This document shows positions 35,365 through 44,272 of a stretch of DNA of 64,000 bases, in pieces. A program made the position numbers and the translations under genes. Origin of the DNA: WVZH01 sp034430425. Lineage in GTDB: Bacteria; Chloroflexota; Anaerolineae; Anaerolineales; E44-bin32. How positions within the stretch are numbered: the stretch's first letter is position 1; every line of letters starts with the position of its first letter. Where the stretch lies: assembly GCA_034430425.1 (NCBI GenBank), contig DAOUEK010000043.1:1-64000 (forward strand). Reading direction: 5' to 3'. The notes below the pieces were generated by a model. The model was not told the DNA's origin. It saw only the letters and a list, made by a program, of their open reading frames with translations, and made no database searches.

Positions 35365-36945
35365 ATGTCTCGGCGTGCAAAGGTCATCTCATTCATTTTG
35401 CTTATAAACCTCACGACGGCCTGTTCACGATTGGGGCAATTCGGCGCGAATCTCCAAGCAGCTACAAACACGCCTCTCGTCAATCGCTCGCTTCCAGCCG
35501 CCTTCACCCCAACCGCATCAGCGACCGCTATTCCCCCCATTCCTGCGACTCCGGCGATTTCCGCAGGCTCACAACAATCCGCTCTACTACCCGATTACGC
35601 CGCGGATGCCGATGCCTTTCCCAACGCAACGCGATATGACATCGAAGTAGACGTTGATTTCCAGCCAGGATCGGCGGAAGCTCAAATCGAAGGTGTCGCC
35701 CGCATCCGTTTTATCAATCCACTCGAACAAAACCTCTCACACATCGTCTTGATGCTTTGGCCAAATAACGAACAGTATAAAGCCCATATGCAGACGGGTT
35801 CGGCACTGGTCGAGGGACAACACACCCTCATGAAACCCATGCTGGATGGAAAAGCACTGCGTCTTGATTTACGCCCCTCACTTGCACCCGGTCAGAGCGT
35901 CGACTTCAGCATCCCCTTCTACCTTGAGATCGGCACGATCCACGAACTCGCGCCCAAGCGCATGGGTATTACCGAAGGCGTTCTCATCGCACCGACTTTC
36001 TATCCCTTAATCCCCAGGCTGGCAGATGGCCAATGGGACACCTACGCTGCCCCACCGGCTGGAGACACGACCAATTCCGAAGTCGCCTTCTACAGCGTGC
36101 GCATCACGGCACCCGAATCCCTCGCCGTGGTTGCCACAGGAGTAGAAAATGCAAGAAACACTACCCCAGAAGGAAAGCAGCAAATTGACTTTCACAGTGG
36201 TCCTGTACGCGATTTTGCCTTCGCCATCGGTCCCCTGGAAGGAACAAGCCGGTCATCCGCCGGGACAACACTGAACGTATGGACACTTCCACAACACAAT
36301 TCGAATGCGCAGACCGTATTGCAATCAGCCGGGATTCAAGTGGAATTACTGGGCGAGATTTTAGGACCGTATCCCTACCGCGAACTCGACCTGGTCGATG
36401 CACCGCACGCCTTTGAGGGAATCGCATACCCGGGCCTGGTTTTCGTCGGGACTATGGGGACGAATTGGGTCATCGAATCCACCGTTCGCGACGTCGCACA
36501 CCAATGGTTCTATGGGCTGCTTGGAAACGATCAAATTCGTGAACCGTGGCTGGATGAAGCAACCGCATCATTCGCCACGGCGCTGTACTACGAACGAGCA
36601 TACGGACTGGGTCAAGGCACCGGCTATTTGAGTGACATTCGGGCTATCCTTCGAAGCCACCCGGACTCAACACAGCCCATCGGTCTGACCGTCGATAGAT
36701 ACGAGAATGACTCCGATTACTGCACCTTCATCCAACTCAAGGGAACCTTATTTCTCGAAGCGCTGCGCAACAAACTAGGATCGAACCGGTTTAATGCATT
36801 CCTTTCTTCACTATTCACGCAGTATCGCTACGGCATGATAAGCGCCGAAGATTTCCAGGAGACCGCCGAAGCGACCTGCGCATGTGATTTGCAAGATTTA
36901 TTCGACTTGTGGGTCTACGAAGGCGGTGAAGTTTTCCCACCTTGA
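35365..36945 (+). CDS. M1-peptidase-like lipoprotein with disrupted active site
   Basis: The 526-residue product has a lipoprotein signal (ISFILLINLTTAC), a Pro/Ala/Thr linker and a full M1-type fold related to the gene at 30040-31503. The zinc motif HEXXH is replaced by R375-D-V-A-H379, so the first His ligand and catalytic Glu are gone. The second His and the Glu 19 residues later (E398 in REPWLDEATASF) remain. Proteolysis is therefore unlikely; a binding or scaffold role is inferred. ATG 35365 is preferred to GTG 35359 because GAGAGGTG precedes it. A terminator hairpin lies at 36984-37007. Confidence 0.82.
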   Translation: MSRRAKVISFILLINLTTACSRLGQFGANLQAATNTPLVNRSLPAAFTPTASATAIPPIPATPAISAGSQQSALLPDYAADADAFPNATRYDIEVDVDFQPGSAEAQIEGVARIRFINPLEQNLSHIVLMLWPNNEQYKAHMQTGSALVEGQHTLMKPMLDGKALRLDLRPSLAPGQSVDFSIPFYLEIGTIHELAPKRMGITEGVLIAPTFYPLIPRLADGQWDTYAAPPAGDTTNSEVAFYSVRITAPESLAVVATGVENARNTTPEGKQQIDFHSGPVRDFAFAIGPLEGTSRSSAGTTLNVWTLPQHNSNAQTVLQSAGIQVELLGEILGPYPYRELDLVDAPHAFEGIAYPGLVFVGTMGTNWVIESTVRDVAHQWFYGLLGNDQIREPWLDEATASFATALYYERAYGLGQGTGYLSDIRAILRSHPDSTQPIGLTVDRYENDSDYCTFIQLKGTLFLEALRNKLGSNRFNAFLSSLFTQYRYGMISAEDFQETAEATCACDLQDLFDLWVYEGGEVFPP

Positions 36946-36983
36946 TTGGAACCAGATACCCATTGAAGGATATTAAAAGTAGA

Positions 36984-37007
36984 GAGCCTCATCCGTGAAT
37001 GAGGCTC
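36984..37007 (-). terminator. Terminator of the Flp pilin gene
   Basis: GAGCCTCAT and ATGAGGCTC form a perfect 9-bp stem with a 6-nt loop. On the minus strand TCTCTACTTTTAATA follows. It lies between the converging M1-like and pilin genes and could serve both. Confidence 0.65.
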
Positions 37008-37039
37008 ATCAGCTATAGCAATATTGCGACGGAAAATAA

Positions 37040-37186
37040 TTAGATATTGGTAACGATGTTGCTGAATACGTTTCCGATGGCAGGTCCAAGCAGCGCCAAG
37101 ATTACGATCACGACAACGGCGATCAACACCAAAATCAGAGCATACTCAACCAATCCCTGCCCTCGTTCCTTCGGAGCAAATAACAT
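37040..37186 (-). CDS. Flp/type IVb pilin-like protein
   Basis: This 48-residue gene encodes a short basic leader followed by GQGLVEYALILVLIAVVVI, the G-x-x-x-x-E-Y signature of Flp pilins with a long hydrophobic helix, then ALLGPAIGNVFSNIVTNI. Prepilin peptidase would cut before the hydrophobic part. GGTGG lies about 9 nt upstream of ATG 37186. No tad/cpa assembly genes are near, so the pilin is solitary. It is a short but clear family member. Confidence 0.88.
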   Translation of the reverse strand: MLFAPKERGQGLVEYALILVLIAVVVIVILALLGPAIGNVFSNIVTNI

Positions 37187-37562
37187 TTTCTTTCACCACC
37201 TTTCTTTTTATAGTATCGCAGTTACGTACCAGGTAGACGGATTTCTTAAGATCCTTAGCTCATACTACTATAAGTAGAATAGCACAGGAATCATGATAAT
37301 TTACCTTACAGAGTCCTAACGAAAGGATGAAGATGCAAGAACCAGACCACAGTGTATTTCATCTGCAGAGTACAGGCAAGTTGGATGTGATTTTGCATCG
37401 TATCGGTTTTGATTAATCCGGAAAATGAGCCCCATTAAAAACATGCCTTTTGGGGCAGGAAATTGACCTTACAGGTATTAACCCAGAGCCTGAGAAATGG
37501 TTACTTCTAGTACAAGCCGGCATGCAAGAACACGAGGTATTTGACAGAAGGTAGCGAAAGGG
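37187..37562. other. Gap with possible degraded coding segments
   Basis: This AT-richer stretch holds the pilin promoter region on the minus strand. On the plus strand, ATG 37327 opens a 29-codon frame (MKMQEPDHSVFHLQ to TAA 37416). After a shift, the frame 37429-37554 reads EIDLTGINPEPEKWLLLVQ and ends GMQEHEVFDRR. Both look protein-like and may be remains of one gene. No complete gene is supported. Confidence 0.25.
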
Positions 37563-37700
37563 CTACCAGCGCACCAATTGGATCAGCATTGTGAGGATCA
37601 TCATCACACCCATGATCGCAAACAGAACCTGCCCAATGCGCATCCGTCGCTTCTGCTCGCTGCTCATTTGTTGCTTCTTATTCTTTTGTTTCTTTGCCAT
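37563..37700 (-). CDS. Small basic membrane protein (45 aa)
   Basis: The 45-residue product starts with a strongly basic segment (MAKKQKNKKQQMSSEQKRRM) and ends with one membrane helix (IGQVLFAIMGVMMILTMLI) followed by QLVRW. GGAG lies 6 nt upstream of ATG 37700. The amino-acid pattern and ribosome binding site support a real gene; the function is unknown. Confidence 0.6.
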   Translation of the reverse strand: MAKKQKNKKQQMSSEQKRRMRIGQVLFAIMGVMMILTMLIQLVRW

Positions 37701-38321
37701 CGGACACTCCGATTGTCATGATACCATGGGGACAGAAAGCCGTCCAGACGAAGTAAAAGCGCCACAACCCAATCCCCACGATTTCCAGTCATCATCCTTC
37801 CATCACCGATCCGATCAACGCCAGCTGCCTCGATAATGCCGGAGTTCTACCATAAAACCCAACAAACCGAAAACTGAGGGGGCAATTTTTCCTTTCTGCT
37901 GCCAGCAATTTTTCGCGTCCATCCGCCGAATTCGCCCCATGCTTCCAACAATCCCAAATTCCTGTTCGAATCTCGATTTGTCACGTTGATTCAACGTTGA
38001 GTGGGATACGCTATTATGTTGAGACTGATGTCCCAAGCCATCGAATGGCTGCATTAAAAATCGACCCGGCAGGCGCATTCCAGCGACGCAACGCTGTGAC
38101 GATGGCCCCCGGGCCGCAGTGTCAACCCTGCTCTTTTCGATGTTGTAAAGGGGGCATACGCCACTTATTGACCGCAGTCGAACGAAGTTCCATCACCATG
38201 TAGAAAAGCGCATTCGATAGTCCATCTGTCAAGGAGGTGACACCCGATTTGAAGGTAAAGTGCAGTATTACACGATCTACAGAAATAGGACTTCATTCTC
38301 TTTCCTTGGAGGAGGAAACTC
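37701..38321. other. Long leader region of the secreted protease, no supported gene
   Basis: No convincing gene is present. AAGGAGGTGA at 38231-38240 is a perfect complement of the 16S rRNA 3' end but lies about 80 nt before the protease start. It sits in the loop of a TGTC/GACA hairpin. A frame starting near 38250 (TTG) would run out of frame into the protease gene. The true start at 38322 has its own GGAGGAGG site. Confidence 0.4.
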
Positions 38322-40370
38322 ATGAAACGATACACAATGATCGGATTGCTGGCATTACTTCTGGGAGTAATCGCCGGTGTTCTGCCCGCCGGAGCAGCAC
38401 CCGGTGTGGATTACCGGCCGGTCGACATCGGCCCGGAGATCCGCGAATGGGAAGCCACACAAGCACGACTGCAAGGCACCCCTGTGTTGCAAGAATCAGA
38501 AGCTGAAGCTAACTCGGATATTGTAACGGGTCTTGAAGAATGTATCCTGGACGAAAAAGACTGGCTCTCCCTGGATTCATACCAGGGGTTGTACTTCTTC
38601 ACCACTTTCTATCTGGTAGCCATCGGTACGGATTCAGAGCTCTGGGTGCAAGCCGATCCAAGCTGGCCCGACGGAGATCCGCGAACGACTCCGGAAATCA
38701 CCTGTGAGCAAGCAAGCTACTTGGTGGCAGAATTTGACAATAACATGCTCCCTAAGGAAAACGAATTCTTCGGCATCGCAGATTTTCACGATGGTTCGGC
38801 ATCTCTGCTCGAGGCCTGGGGATACGTCCCGCCAGGATATTACGGCGATTCTGACGGGAAACAGGTCGTTCTGGTTTCGAATGTGCGTGACGAAAATTAT
38901 TACGATCCAAACTACCCGCTCTATATCGCCGGGTTCTACTCCCCATCCCTGGAGGCATACTTCGATCGCAATGTAATGTCGATCGATGTATATGATTGGG
39001 AGAATCGTGTCGGGCCGGAGGCAGAGCGCCCCTACCTTTACGAAGGCGTCTTCGCCCATGAATACCAGCACTTGCTGCACGATGATTACGATCCCGATGA
39101 AGATACTTTCGTTAACGAGGGACTATCCATGTACGCCGAATACCTCACCGGGTACGCTACCGGCGAGGAGCAATATGGCGGATTCCTGACCAATCCCGAA
39201 AACTCTCTGGTCGTGTGGGAAGATCAAGGCAATATCGAGGTACTCTCGGATTACGGTCAAGCCTACCTATTCCAGTTCTATCTGATGGAACAATTCGGCA
39301 GCGCCTTCCTGCAAGCCGAATTTCAAAACCCCGATAACGGCATCAGCGGCATCGAGTCAACGCTTGACTCGTTTGGTTTTTATCGGAACTTCGACGATGT
39401 CTACCATGATTTCTCCGTCGCCGTACTGATTGATTCCAGACAAAGCCGCTTCCGCTACGGTTTCAAGGCGCTCGATCTCGAGGTCGATATCGGAACGGCG
39501 GCCGAGCCCAATCCTGAAGCATACGACATGCCCGGTGCACCTCCCTGGGGTACGGACTATATCTGGCTCACCAGAGAACCAGGGAAATTGGGCATGTTCA
39601 CCTTCAACGGGCAAGATTATTCGATCTTTCCCTCCGCCTGGACTTCCGATGGTGAGGTGCTCTGGAGCGGCAGCGGTGACTTGACCGACAACTGGGCGAT
39701 CTTCGATGCCACGGGCGGCGGCACGCTGACCTTCGACACCTACGTCGATATCGAAGATTACTGGGACTTCGGTTTTGTACAGGTATCGACCGACGGCGGT
39801 CAGACATGGACCAGCCTGGACAACGAATACACCACGAGCGATTATGATCCTGAGGCCCATCCCAAAGTGATTGAAAACCTGCCCGGTTTGACGGGTTGGA
39901 GCGAAGAGTGGATCAGTATGAGTTTCGATCTGAGTGCCTACTCCGGTGACATCCTGCTCGCCTTCCGCTACGTCACCGACTGGGCTACGACCTACGAAGG
40001 CTGGTTCATCGATAACGTCTACGTCGATGACGTGCTCATCTCCGATGGCACCGACGCCTCCATCTTCAAGGACATCACCGAGTTGTTCCCCATCGAGAAC
40101 GATTTCACCGTGATGTTCGTCGGTATACGACATATGCGCGGTCGTCCGATCTATCAGGTGATCAAGATGCGTCTGAACGAGGAGACGGAAGAAGGCTTTA
40201 TCAAGCTGCGCAGACTGCTTGGACTTTCCAAGAGCGTTGTCATGCTCGTAACCTTCGATGCACCCGAAGGTCATACGAAGTATGCAGATTACGAGTACGG
40301 TTTTACATATTTCGATCAAGGTCCGCGTAAACCGCATTCGCCAAGAAGACACGGCTGGCATCGCCACTGA
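38322..40370 (+). CDS. Secreted HEXXH metalloprotease, M6/immune-inhibitor-A-like
   Basis: The 682-residue protein has a Sec signal peptide (MKRYTMIGLLALLLGVIAG, cleavage after PAGAA). The metalloprotease site is H246-E-Y-Q-H250 within EGVFAHEYQHLLHDDYD, followed by FVNEGLSMYAEYL with the likely third zinc ligand. The C-terminal half (about 430-590) looks like a beta-sandwich of the MAM/immune-inhibitor kind: TLTFDTYVDIEDYWDFGFVQVSTDGG and AYSGDILLAFRYVTDW. It is expected to act outside the cell. GGAGGAGG precedes ATG and a strong terminator follows. Confidence 0.82.
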   Translation: MKRYTMIGLLALLLGVIAGVLPAGAAPGVDYRPVDIGPEIREWEATQARLQGTPVLQESEAEANSDIVTGLEECILDEKDWLSLDSYQGLYFFTTFYLVAIGTDSELWVQADPSWPDGDPRTTPEITCEQASYLVAEFDNNMLPKENEFFGIADFHDGSASLLEAWGYVPPGYYGDSDGKQVVLVSNVRDENYYDPNYPLYIAGFYSPSLEAYFDRNVMSIDVYDWENRVGPEAERPYLYEGVFAHEYQHLLHDDYDPDEDTFVNEGLSMYAEYLTGYATGEEQYGGFLTNPENSLVVWEDQGNIEVLSDYGQAYLFQFYLMEQFGSAFLQAEFQNPDNGISGIESTLDSFGFYRNFDDVYHDFSVAVLIDSRQSRFRYGFKALDLEVDIGTAAEPNPEAYDMPGAPPWGTDYIWLTREPGKLGMFTFNGQDYSIFPSAWTSDGEVLWSGSGDLTDNWAIFDATGGGTLTFDTYVDIEDYWDFGFVQVSTDGGQTWTSLDNEYTTSDYDPEAHPKVIENLPGLTGWSEEWISMSFDLSAYSGDILLAFRYVTDWATTYEGWFIDNVYVDDVLISDGTDASIFKDITELFPIENDFTVMFVGIRHMRGRPIYQVIKMRLNEETEEGFIKLRRLLGLSKSVVMLVTFDAPEGHTKYADYEYGFTYFDQGPRKPHSPRRHGWHRH

Positions 40371-40385
40371 TTTCCTCGAATTCAC

Positions 40386-40411
40386 GAGCCCGCCACTCGA
40401 GTGGCGGGCTC
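40386..40411 (+). terminator. Terminator of the secreted protease gene
   Basis: GAGCCCGCCACTC and GAGTGGCGGGCTC form a perfect 26-nt palindrome followed by ATTTTTTAT on the plus strand. Confidence 0.9.
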
Positions 40412-40451
40412 ATTTTTTATTCTGACATGGATGCGTAAATATGCAGTCGCC

Positions 40452-40982
40452 TCAGTCCACCGGCATCCAGGGGGATCCATCCTGGATCTTATCTCCCGGT
40501 TGGATCGGTATGGGCAGCAACTTCGGTATGCCATCCTCGCTGCAAAGCACCATGAATTGATCTTTGTCGCTGTGATAGCGATATTCGACCTCGTCGACCT
40601 GCAGCGTGATCTCATATCCCGGCGTAATCACTTGAGCGTAATCCATCCCTTCTGCAGGACAACCCAAACTCGAATCCGACCACTCCACCGCTTCCATACG
40701 CACGACTTGAATATCATCTTCCGATACACCCAATCGGGTCGACAGATCGGAGACTGCCCGAGCGAGCAAATAATCTTTGCCCCGCACGAGAGCCGGGGTA
40801 GCCTCAATACGCTCAATCGTTTCTGGCGTAGGATCCAATATTTCCGGCGTCGCAGCAGGTTGATCTTGTCCTTCTCCAGAAGAGGAAGGTGTATCCTTAT
40901 TGCCTTCGACTTCACTATTCTGACAGCCGACGAGTATCACCGAGATGATCAACAGGATCATAAACTGTTTTCGCCTTACCAT
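40452..40982 (-). CDS. Lipoprotein of unknown function
   Basis: The product (176 residues from ATG 40982, GGGAGG just upstream) has lipoprotein signal MVRRKQFMILLIISVILVGC and a Ser/Glu/Pro linker. A compact C-terminal domain contains ARAVSDLSTRLGVSEDDIQVV, WSDSSLGCPAEGMDYAQVITPGYEITL and YRYHSDKDQFMVLC. The W-x-x-x-x-LGCP motif with YAQ-x-x-TPGY recurs in small secreted bacterial proteins of unknown role. Two cysteines in the mature domain could pair. Confidence 0.7.
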   Translation of the reverse strand: MVRRKQFMILLIISVILVGCQNSEVEGNKDTPSSSGEGQDQPAATPEILDPTPETIERIEATPALVRGKDYLLARAVSDLSTRLGVSEDDIQVVRMEAVEWSDSSLGCPAEGMDYAQVITPGYEITLQVDEVEYRYHSDKDQFMVLCSEDGIPKLLPIPIQPGDKIQDGSPWMPVD

Positions 40983-41181
40983 TGCAACCTCCCTCAGTTT
41001 AGAATATATCAATCCGTAATGATTATGACGACTCGATCCCTCATTTTGTTCCTGCATTATCTCCAGAATCCAGGCTGCCAGAACCTCGTCCACACGTGCC
41101 TCACACGTTGCACACGGGTGTTTGCAGGCAGCACAGGAAAACGTTATCATGAATACAGAATCTCAAACAGGAAGATAAAAC

Positions 41182-42855
41182 ATGACAGAAGAAAACCAAA
41201 AAACGGATAGCGTTACTGAAGCGCAAGATCAGAAACCATCATTGCGTTCCCCACTCACACTCACACTGATCGCACTCATCTTGGGCTTGCTCTTCGAGAT
41301 CCTCTTCGACGGTCATCCAACAGGCATCTCCTTTCCGATCTGGACGACTGCCTTCACGCTGGCCTTAATCGGAATGGCATGGAACGAACGAATCCAGCCG
41401 GCCAAACCGGACTATTTCCTGTCGATTCCCATCATCGTTCTCTCTGTATTTACCTGCTTTCGACTGGAACCGATGACGGGCATACTCAGCATGTTCATCA
41501 CCCTCCTGATTTTCGGTGTTTGGATCTTCGCCTTTCGCCTCGGAGGGGTACTCGAGTTCCGCTGGGTGGATTTTATAGTTGCCACAATACGCACCCCACT
41601 GGAATCCCTGTTTGGATGGCTGCCTGTTGCCGGCGCGGCCATCCGCCAAACGATCGGCACACGCGCCACCCGGAGTAAACTGGCTGCCGTCCTGCGGGGG
41701 TTGCTGCTCGCAATTCCGATTCTTTACATCTTCTTATGGCTACTAGCCAGCGCCGACATGATATTCGCCGACTATGTCAAGGACATCTTTCAATGGCTGG
41801 ATGTTGAACGCCTGATGCAAATCCTCCGGCGGTTGATTATCGTTCTTTTTGCCGCAGCATTTTCACTCGGCGCCATCGTCATGGCACTCCGGGAACGAGT
41901 AGAACACATTGTCGGGCACGAACAGAATGCTTCCACCCCATTTCTCGGATTCATCGAGGCCACAGTCATCCTGGTGTTGATCAATCTTCTCTTTGGCATC
42001 TTCGTCGTCATTCAGTTCGCCTATCTGTTCGGGGGAGATGCCAATATCACCGTTGCTGGTTACAACTACTCGGAATATGCCCGCAAAGGCTTTTTTGAGT
42101 TGACGATTCTGGCAGTTTTGAGTCTCGGATTGATCATCGCTTTAGGACGCGAGACGAAACGGGAAAGCACGCCGGCGGAGCGCTGGTTCAACGCGCTGAG
42201 TACATGTCTCGTCGTGTTGATGGGCGTCATATTGGTCTCTGCGATCAAACGTCTTCTACTCTATGAGGACGCCTATGGGTTTACCCGCCTGCGCACCTAC
42301 ACCCACGTGGCCATCATCTGGATGGGCATTATGTTCGTGGTCTTCCTCGTCATGCTCTATCGGGAACGCCTGCGCCGCTTCGCTCCAGCTGCTGCCCTCG
42401 GTGTGCTGGGGTTCACGTTGACGCTCAACTGTCTGAACGTCGATGCCTTCATCGTAAGGCAGAATATAAAACGATACACGACCTCCGGGGATATCGGTAT
42501 TGTCCAAAATTCCAGCGGACGGGCAGGAAATATAACTGCGAAACTCGATCTGCGTTATCTATTCGATCTTTCCTACGACGCCATTCCTGGGCTGGTCGAT
42601 TTCGTCGATGACGCACAGGGAGAAATCCGCACAGAACTCGTCTCCCAGCTGGCCTGTGAACGAGAGAAGCTCGATTCCCGTATGCAGAACCTGAAATGGC
42701 CTTCCTTACACTTTTCACGGCTGCGGGCATTGCGTGCGCTCGAAGGAATCTCCGATTTACTGGACGAATATCCGGTTGTATACGACAGAGACGGTCGCCT
42801 CGTTGAAGTAGATGGTGAATATGAGCAATGCTATCGGGACTTTGACTGGGATTGA
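41182..42855 (+). CDS. DUF4173-type multi-spanning membrane protein
   Basis: The 557-residue protein has about ten to twelve membrane helices. The middle shows the DUF4173 pattern: LLAIPILYIFLWLLASADMIFADYV, then FGIFVVIQFAYLFGG, TVAGYNYSEYARKGFFELT and YEDAYGFTRLRTYTH. The C-terminal soluble part of about 110 residues is polar. The role is unknown; such genes are often near sensor or regulator genes. It has no close operon partner here. Confidence 0.82.
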   Translation: MTEENQKTDSVTEAQDQKPSLRSPLTLTLIALILGLLFEILFDGHPTGISFPIWTTAFTLALIGMAWNERIQPAKPDYFLSIPIIVLSVFTCFRLEPMTGILSMFITLLIFGVWIFAFRLGGVLEFRWVDFIVATIRTPLESLFGWLPVAGAAIRQTIGTRATRSKLAAVLRGLLLAIPILYIFLWLLASADMIFADYVKDIFQWLDVERLMQILRRLIIVLFAAAFSLGAIVMALRERVEHIVGHEQNASTPFLGFIEATVILVLINLLFGIFVVIQFAYLFGGDANITVAGYNYSEYARKGFFELTILAVLSLGLIIALGRETKRESTPAERWFNALSTCLVVLMGVILVSAIKRLLLYEDAYGFTRLRTYTHVAIIWMGIMFVVFLVMLYRERLRRFAPAAALGVLGFTLTLNCLNVDAFIVRQNIKRYTTSGDIGIVQNSSGRAGNITAKLDLRYLFDLSYDAIPGLVDFVDDAQGEIRTELVSQLACEREKLDSRMQNLKWPSLHFSRLRALRALEGISDLLDEYPVVYDRDGRLVEVDGEYEQCYRDFDWD

Positions 42856-42891
42856 AACCTATAAGCAACCCGGTCAATCAATAACACAAAA

Positions 42892-42914
42892 GCCTCCCTG
42901 ACGAACCGGGAGGC
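42892..42914. terminator. Bidirectional terminator
   Basis: GCCTCCC and GGGAGGC form a 7-bp stem with a 9-nt loop, flanked by CTTTCG on the plus strand and TTTTGTG on the minus strand. It lies between the converging DUF4173 and methyltransferase genes. Confidence 0.8.
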
Positions 42915-42941
42915 CTTTCGGTAATCAATAATCGAATTTAG

Positions 42942-43508
42942 TTATTTCTCGCCCACGATCCAGACCGTCGCACCCTCTCGCTTTAAAGTTGTTTTCGCAC
43001 CATACCCTTCCAACCGCGCGGCGATCTTCTCCGCAAGGACAAAATGACTGCGGAACAAGGCCAGTTTTTCCGCCAGAGCGAGAATTTTTACACCGATACG
43101 CCGAATGTCCGGTTCTTCGATCACCAGGCGTCCACCGGGCGAAAGGATGCGCCAGAACTCTCGCAGACTCTCTTCCTGGTCCAGCAAGTGGTGATAGGCA
43201 TCCACAACGATCACCCGTTCGAAGCTCCCGTTCGCAAAAGCCATTTTTTCAGTCTCACTGCCTACCGCGCAACCTAGTCCGTCCTTCAGCTGTGTCTGGC
43301 GCAGCATGTTCACGGAAACATCGCTGATCACCAGCATGCCCGCTTGATTGACGAGCTGCTGCGCGATGCGCCCTGTCCCACCGGCGGCATCAAGCAAGCG
43401 ACCCGCAATCGGCAAACCGGCAACCTGAGCCAGATGATCATTATCGGGAATACGGATCAAACGATCGTAGAGCGGTGCAAGGATGTCGAAATGATCGAAT
43501 ATCGGCAT
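42942..43508 (-). CDS. Class I SAM-dependent methyltransferase (UbiE-like)
   Basis: The 188-residue protein has motif I AGRLLDAAGGTGRIAQQL, followed by VISDVSVNMLRQ, FANGSFERVIVVDAYHHLLDQEESLREFWRILSPGG and VIEEPD. The start FDHFDILAPLYDRLI is typical of UbiE/menaquinone-like methyltransferases. Substrate not established. ATG 43508 with GGAG 6 nt upstream is preferred to 43547. Confidence 0.85.
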   Translation of the reverse strand: MPIFDHFDILAPLYDRLIRIPDNDHLAQVAGLPIAGRLLDAAGGTGRIAQQLVNQAGMLVISDVSVNMLRQTQLKDGLGCAVGSETEKMAFANGSFERVIVVDAYHHLLDQEESLREFWRILSPGGRLVIEEPDIRRIGVKILALAEKLALFRSHFVLAEKIAARLEGYGAKTTLKREGATVWIVGEK

Positions 43509-43594
43509 TGAGACTCCGAGGCAAATTATAATAAGATATCTTACCACCCAAAATCTCTACGAGCGGGGCGTATCAGCCTCACGATCGGAAAACA

Positions 43595-44095
43595 ATGTCG
43601 AAGATTCAAATCCACCAAAAGACAGAAGCGGACCAGGCATGGTGCGCTGATCTTCTCACTACCCACTGGGGATCCACCCATGTGGTAACCCGTGGTCGGC
43701 TTCACGACGCCAATTCAATCCCTGCATTCATCGCCGAAATGCAAGGCAAACCCGTCGGTCTCTTGACCTATCGAATCGAAGACAATGAGTGTGAAATTGT
43801 CTCCCTCAACAGCCTGCTCAAAAAACATGGAGTTGCCACGGCCTTGCTGGACGCCGCGGAGAAAAAAGCCGTCCGTAGTGGTTGCCGCCGGCTTTGGCTG
43901 ATCACTACGAACGCCAACATCCCTGCCATCCATTTCTACCAGAAACGGGGATTCACACTTGCCGCATTGTACGCCGACGCCATGCGTTCATCCAGAGAAC
44001 TCAAACCGGAAATCCCCAAACACGGCTGGGATGAGATCCCCATTCGAGATGAAATCGAGTTCGAGAAAATCCTGCAGCCATCAAGCCGAAGTTAG
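43595..44095 (+). CDS. GNAT-family N-acetyltransferase
   Basis: The 166-residue protein has GNAT features: IAEMQGKPVGLLTYRIEDNECEIVSLNSLLKKHGVATALLDAAEKKA (acetyl-CoA loop, here KKHGVATALL) and LITTNANIPAIHFYQKRGF. The substrate amine is not evident. It diverges from the preceding methyltransferase. Confidence 0.88.
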   Translation: MSKIQIHQKTEADQAWCADLLTTHWGSTHVVTRGRLHDANSIPAFIAEMQGKPVGLLTYRIEDNECEIVSLNSLLKKHGVATALLDAAEKKAVRSGCRRLWLITTNANIPAIHFYQKRGFTLAALYADAMRSSRELKPEIPKHGWDEIPIRDEIEFEKILQPSSRS

Positions 44096-44272
44096 ATAGG
44101 GACACCATTTCCTGTTCGTAAATCGATTGGATAACCCCATTCACAAGTGTCTGAATCCGGTGTCAGCTCGCCAAGTTTATGGTACGATGCTGTCTTGAAC
44201 ATTCGACTGTTGTCGAACGCTCCGGATGGGAAAATCGGGTTAGCCAGAAATCAAAACATCGAGCACAGGTTC

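Noticed and set aside
37815..38078. 87-aa minus-strand ORF
   Set aside because: No good ribosome binding site, no domain and an irregular composition; not supported.
37997..38203. Cys-rich 68-aa ORF (CQPCSFRCCKGG), considered as a small zinc-binding protein
   Set aside because: Weak start context and no family pattern; likely chance in the leader of the protease gene.
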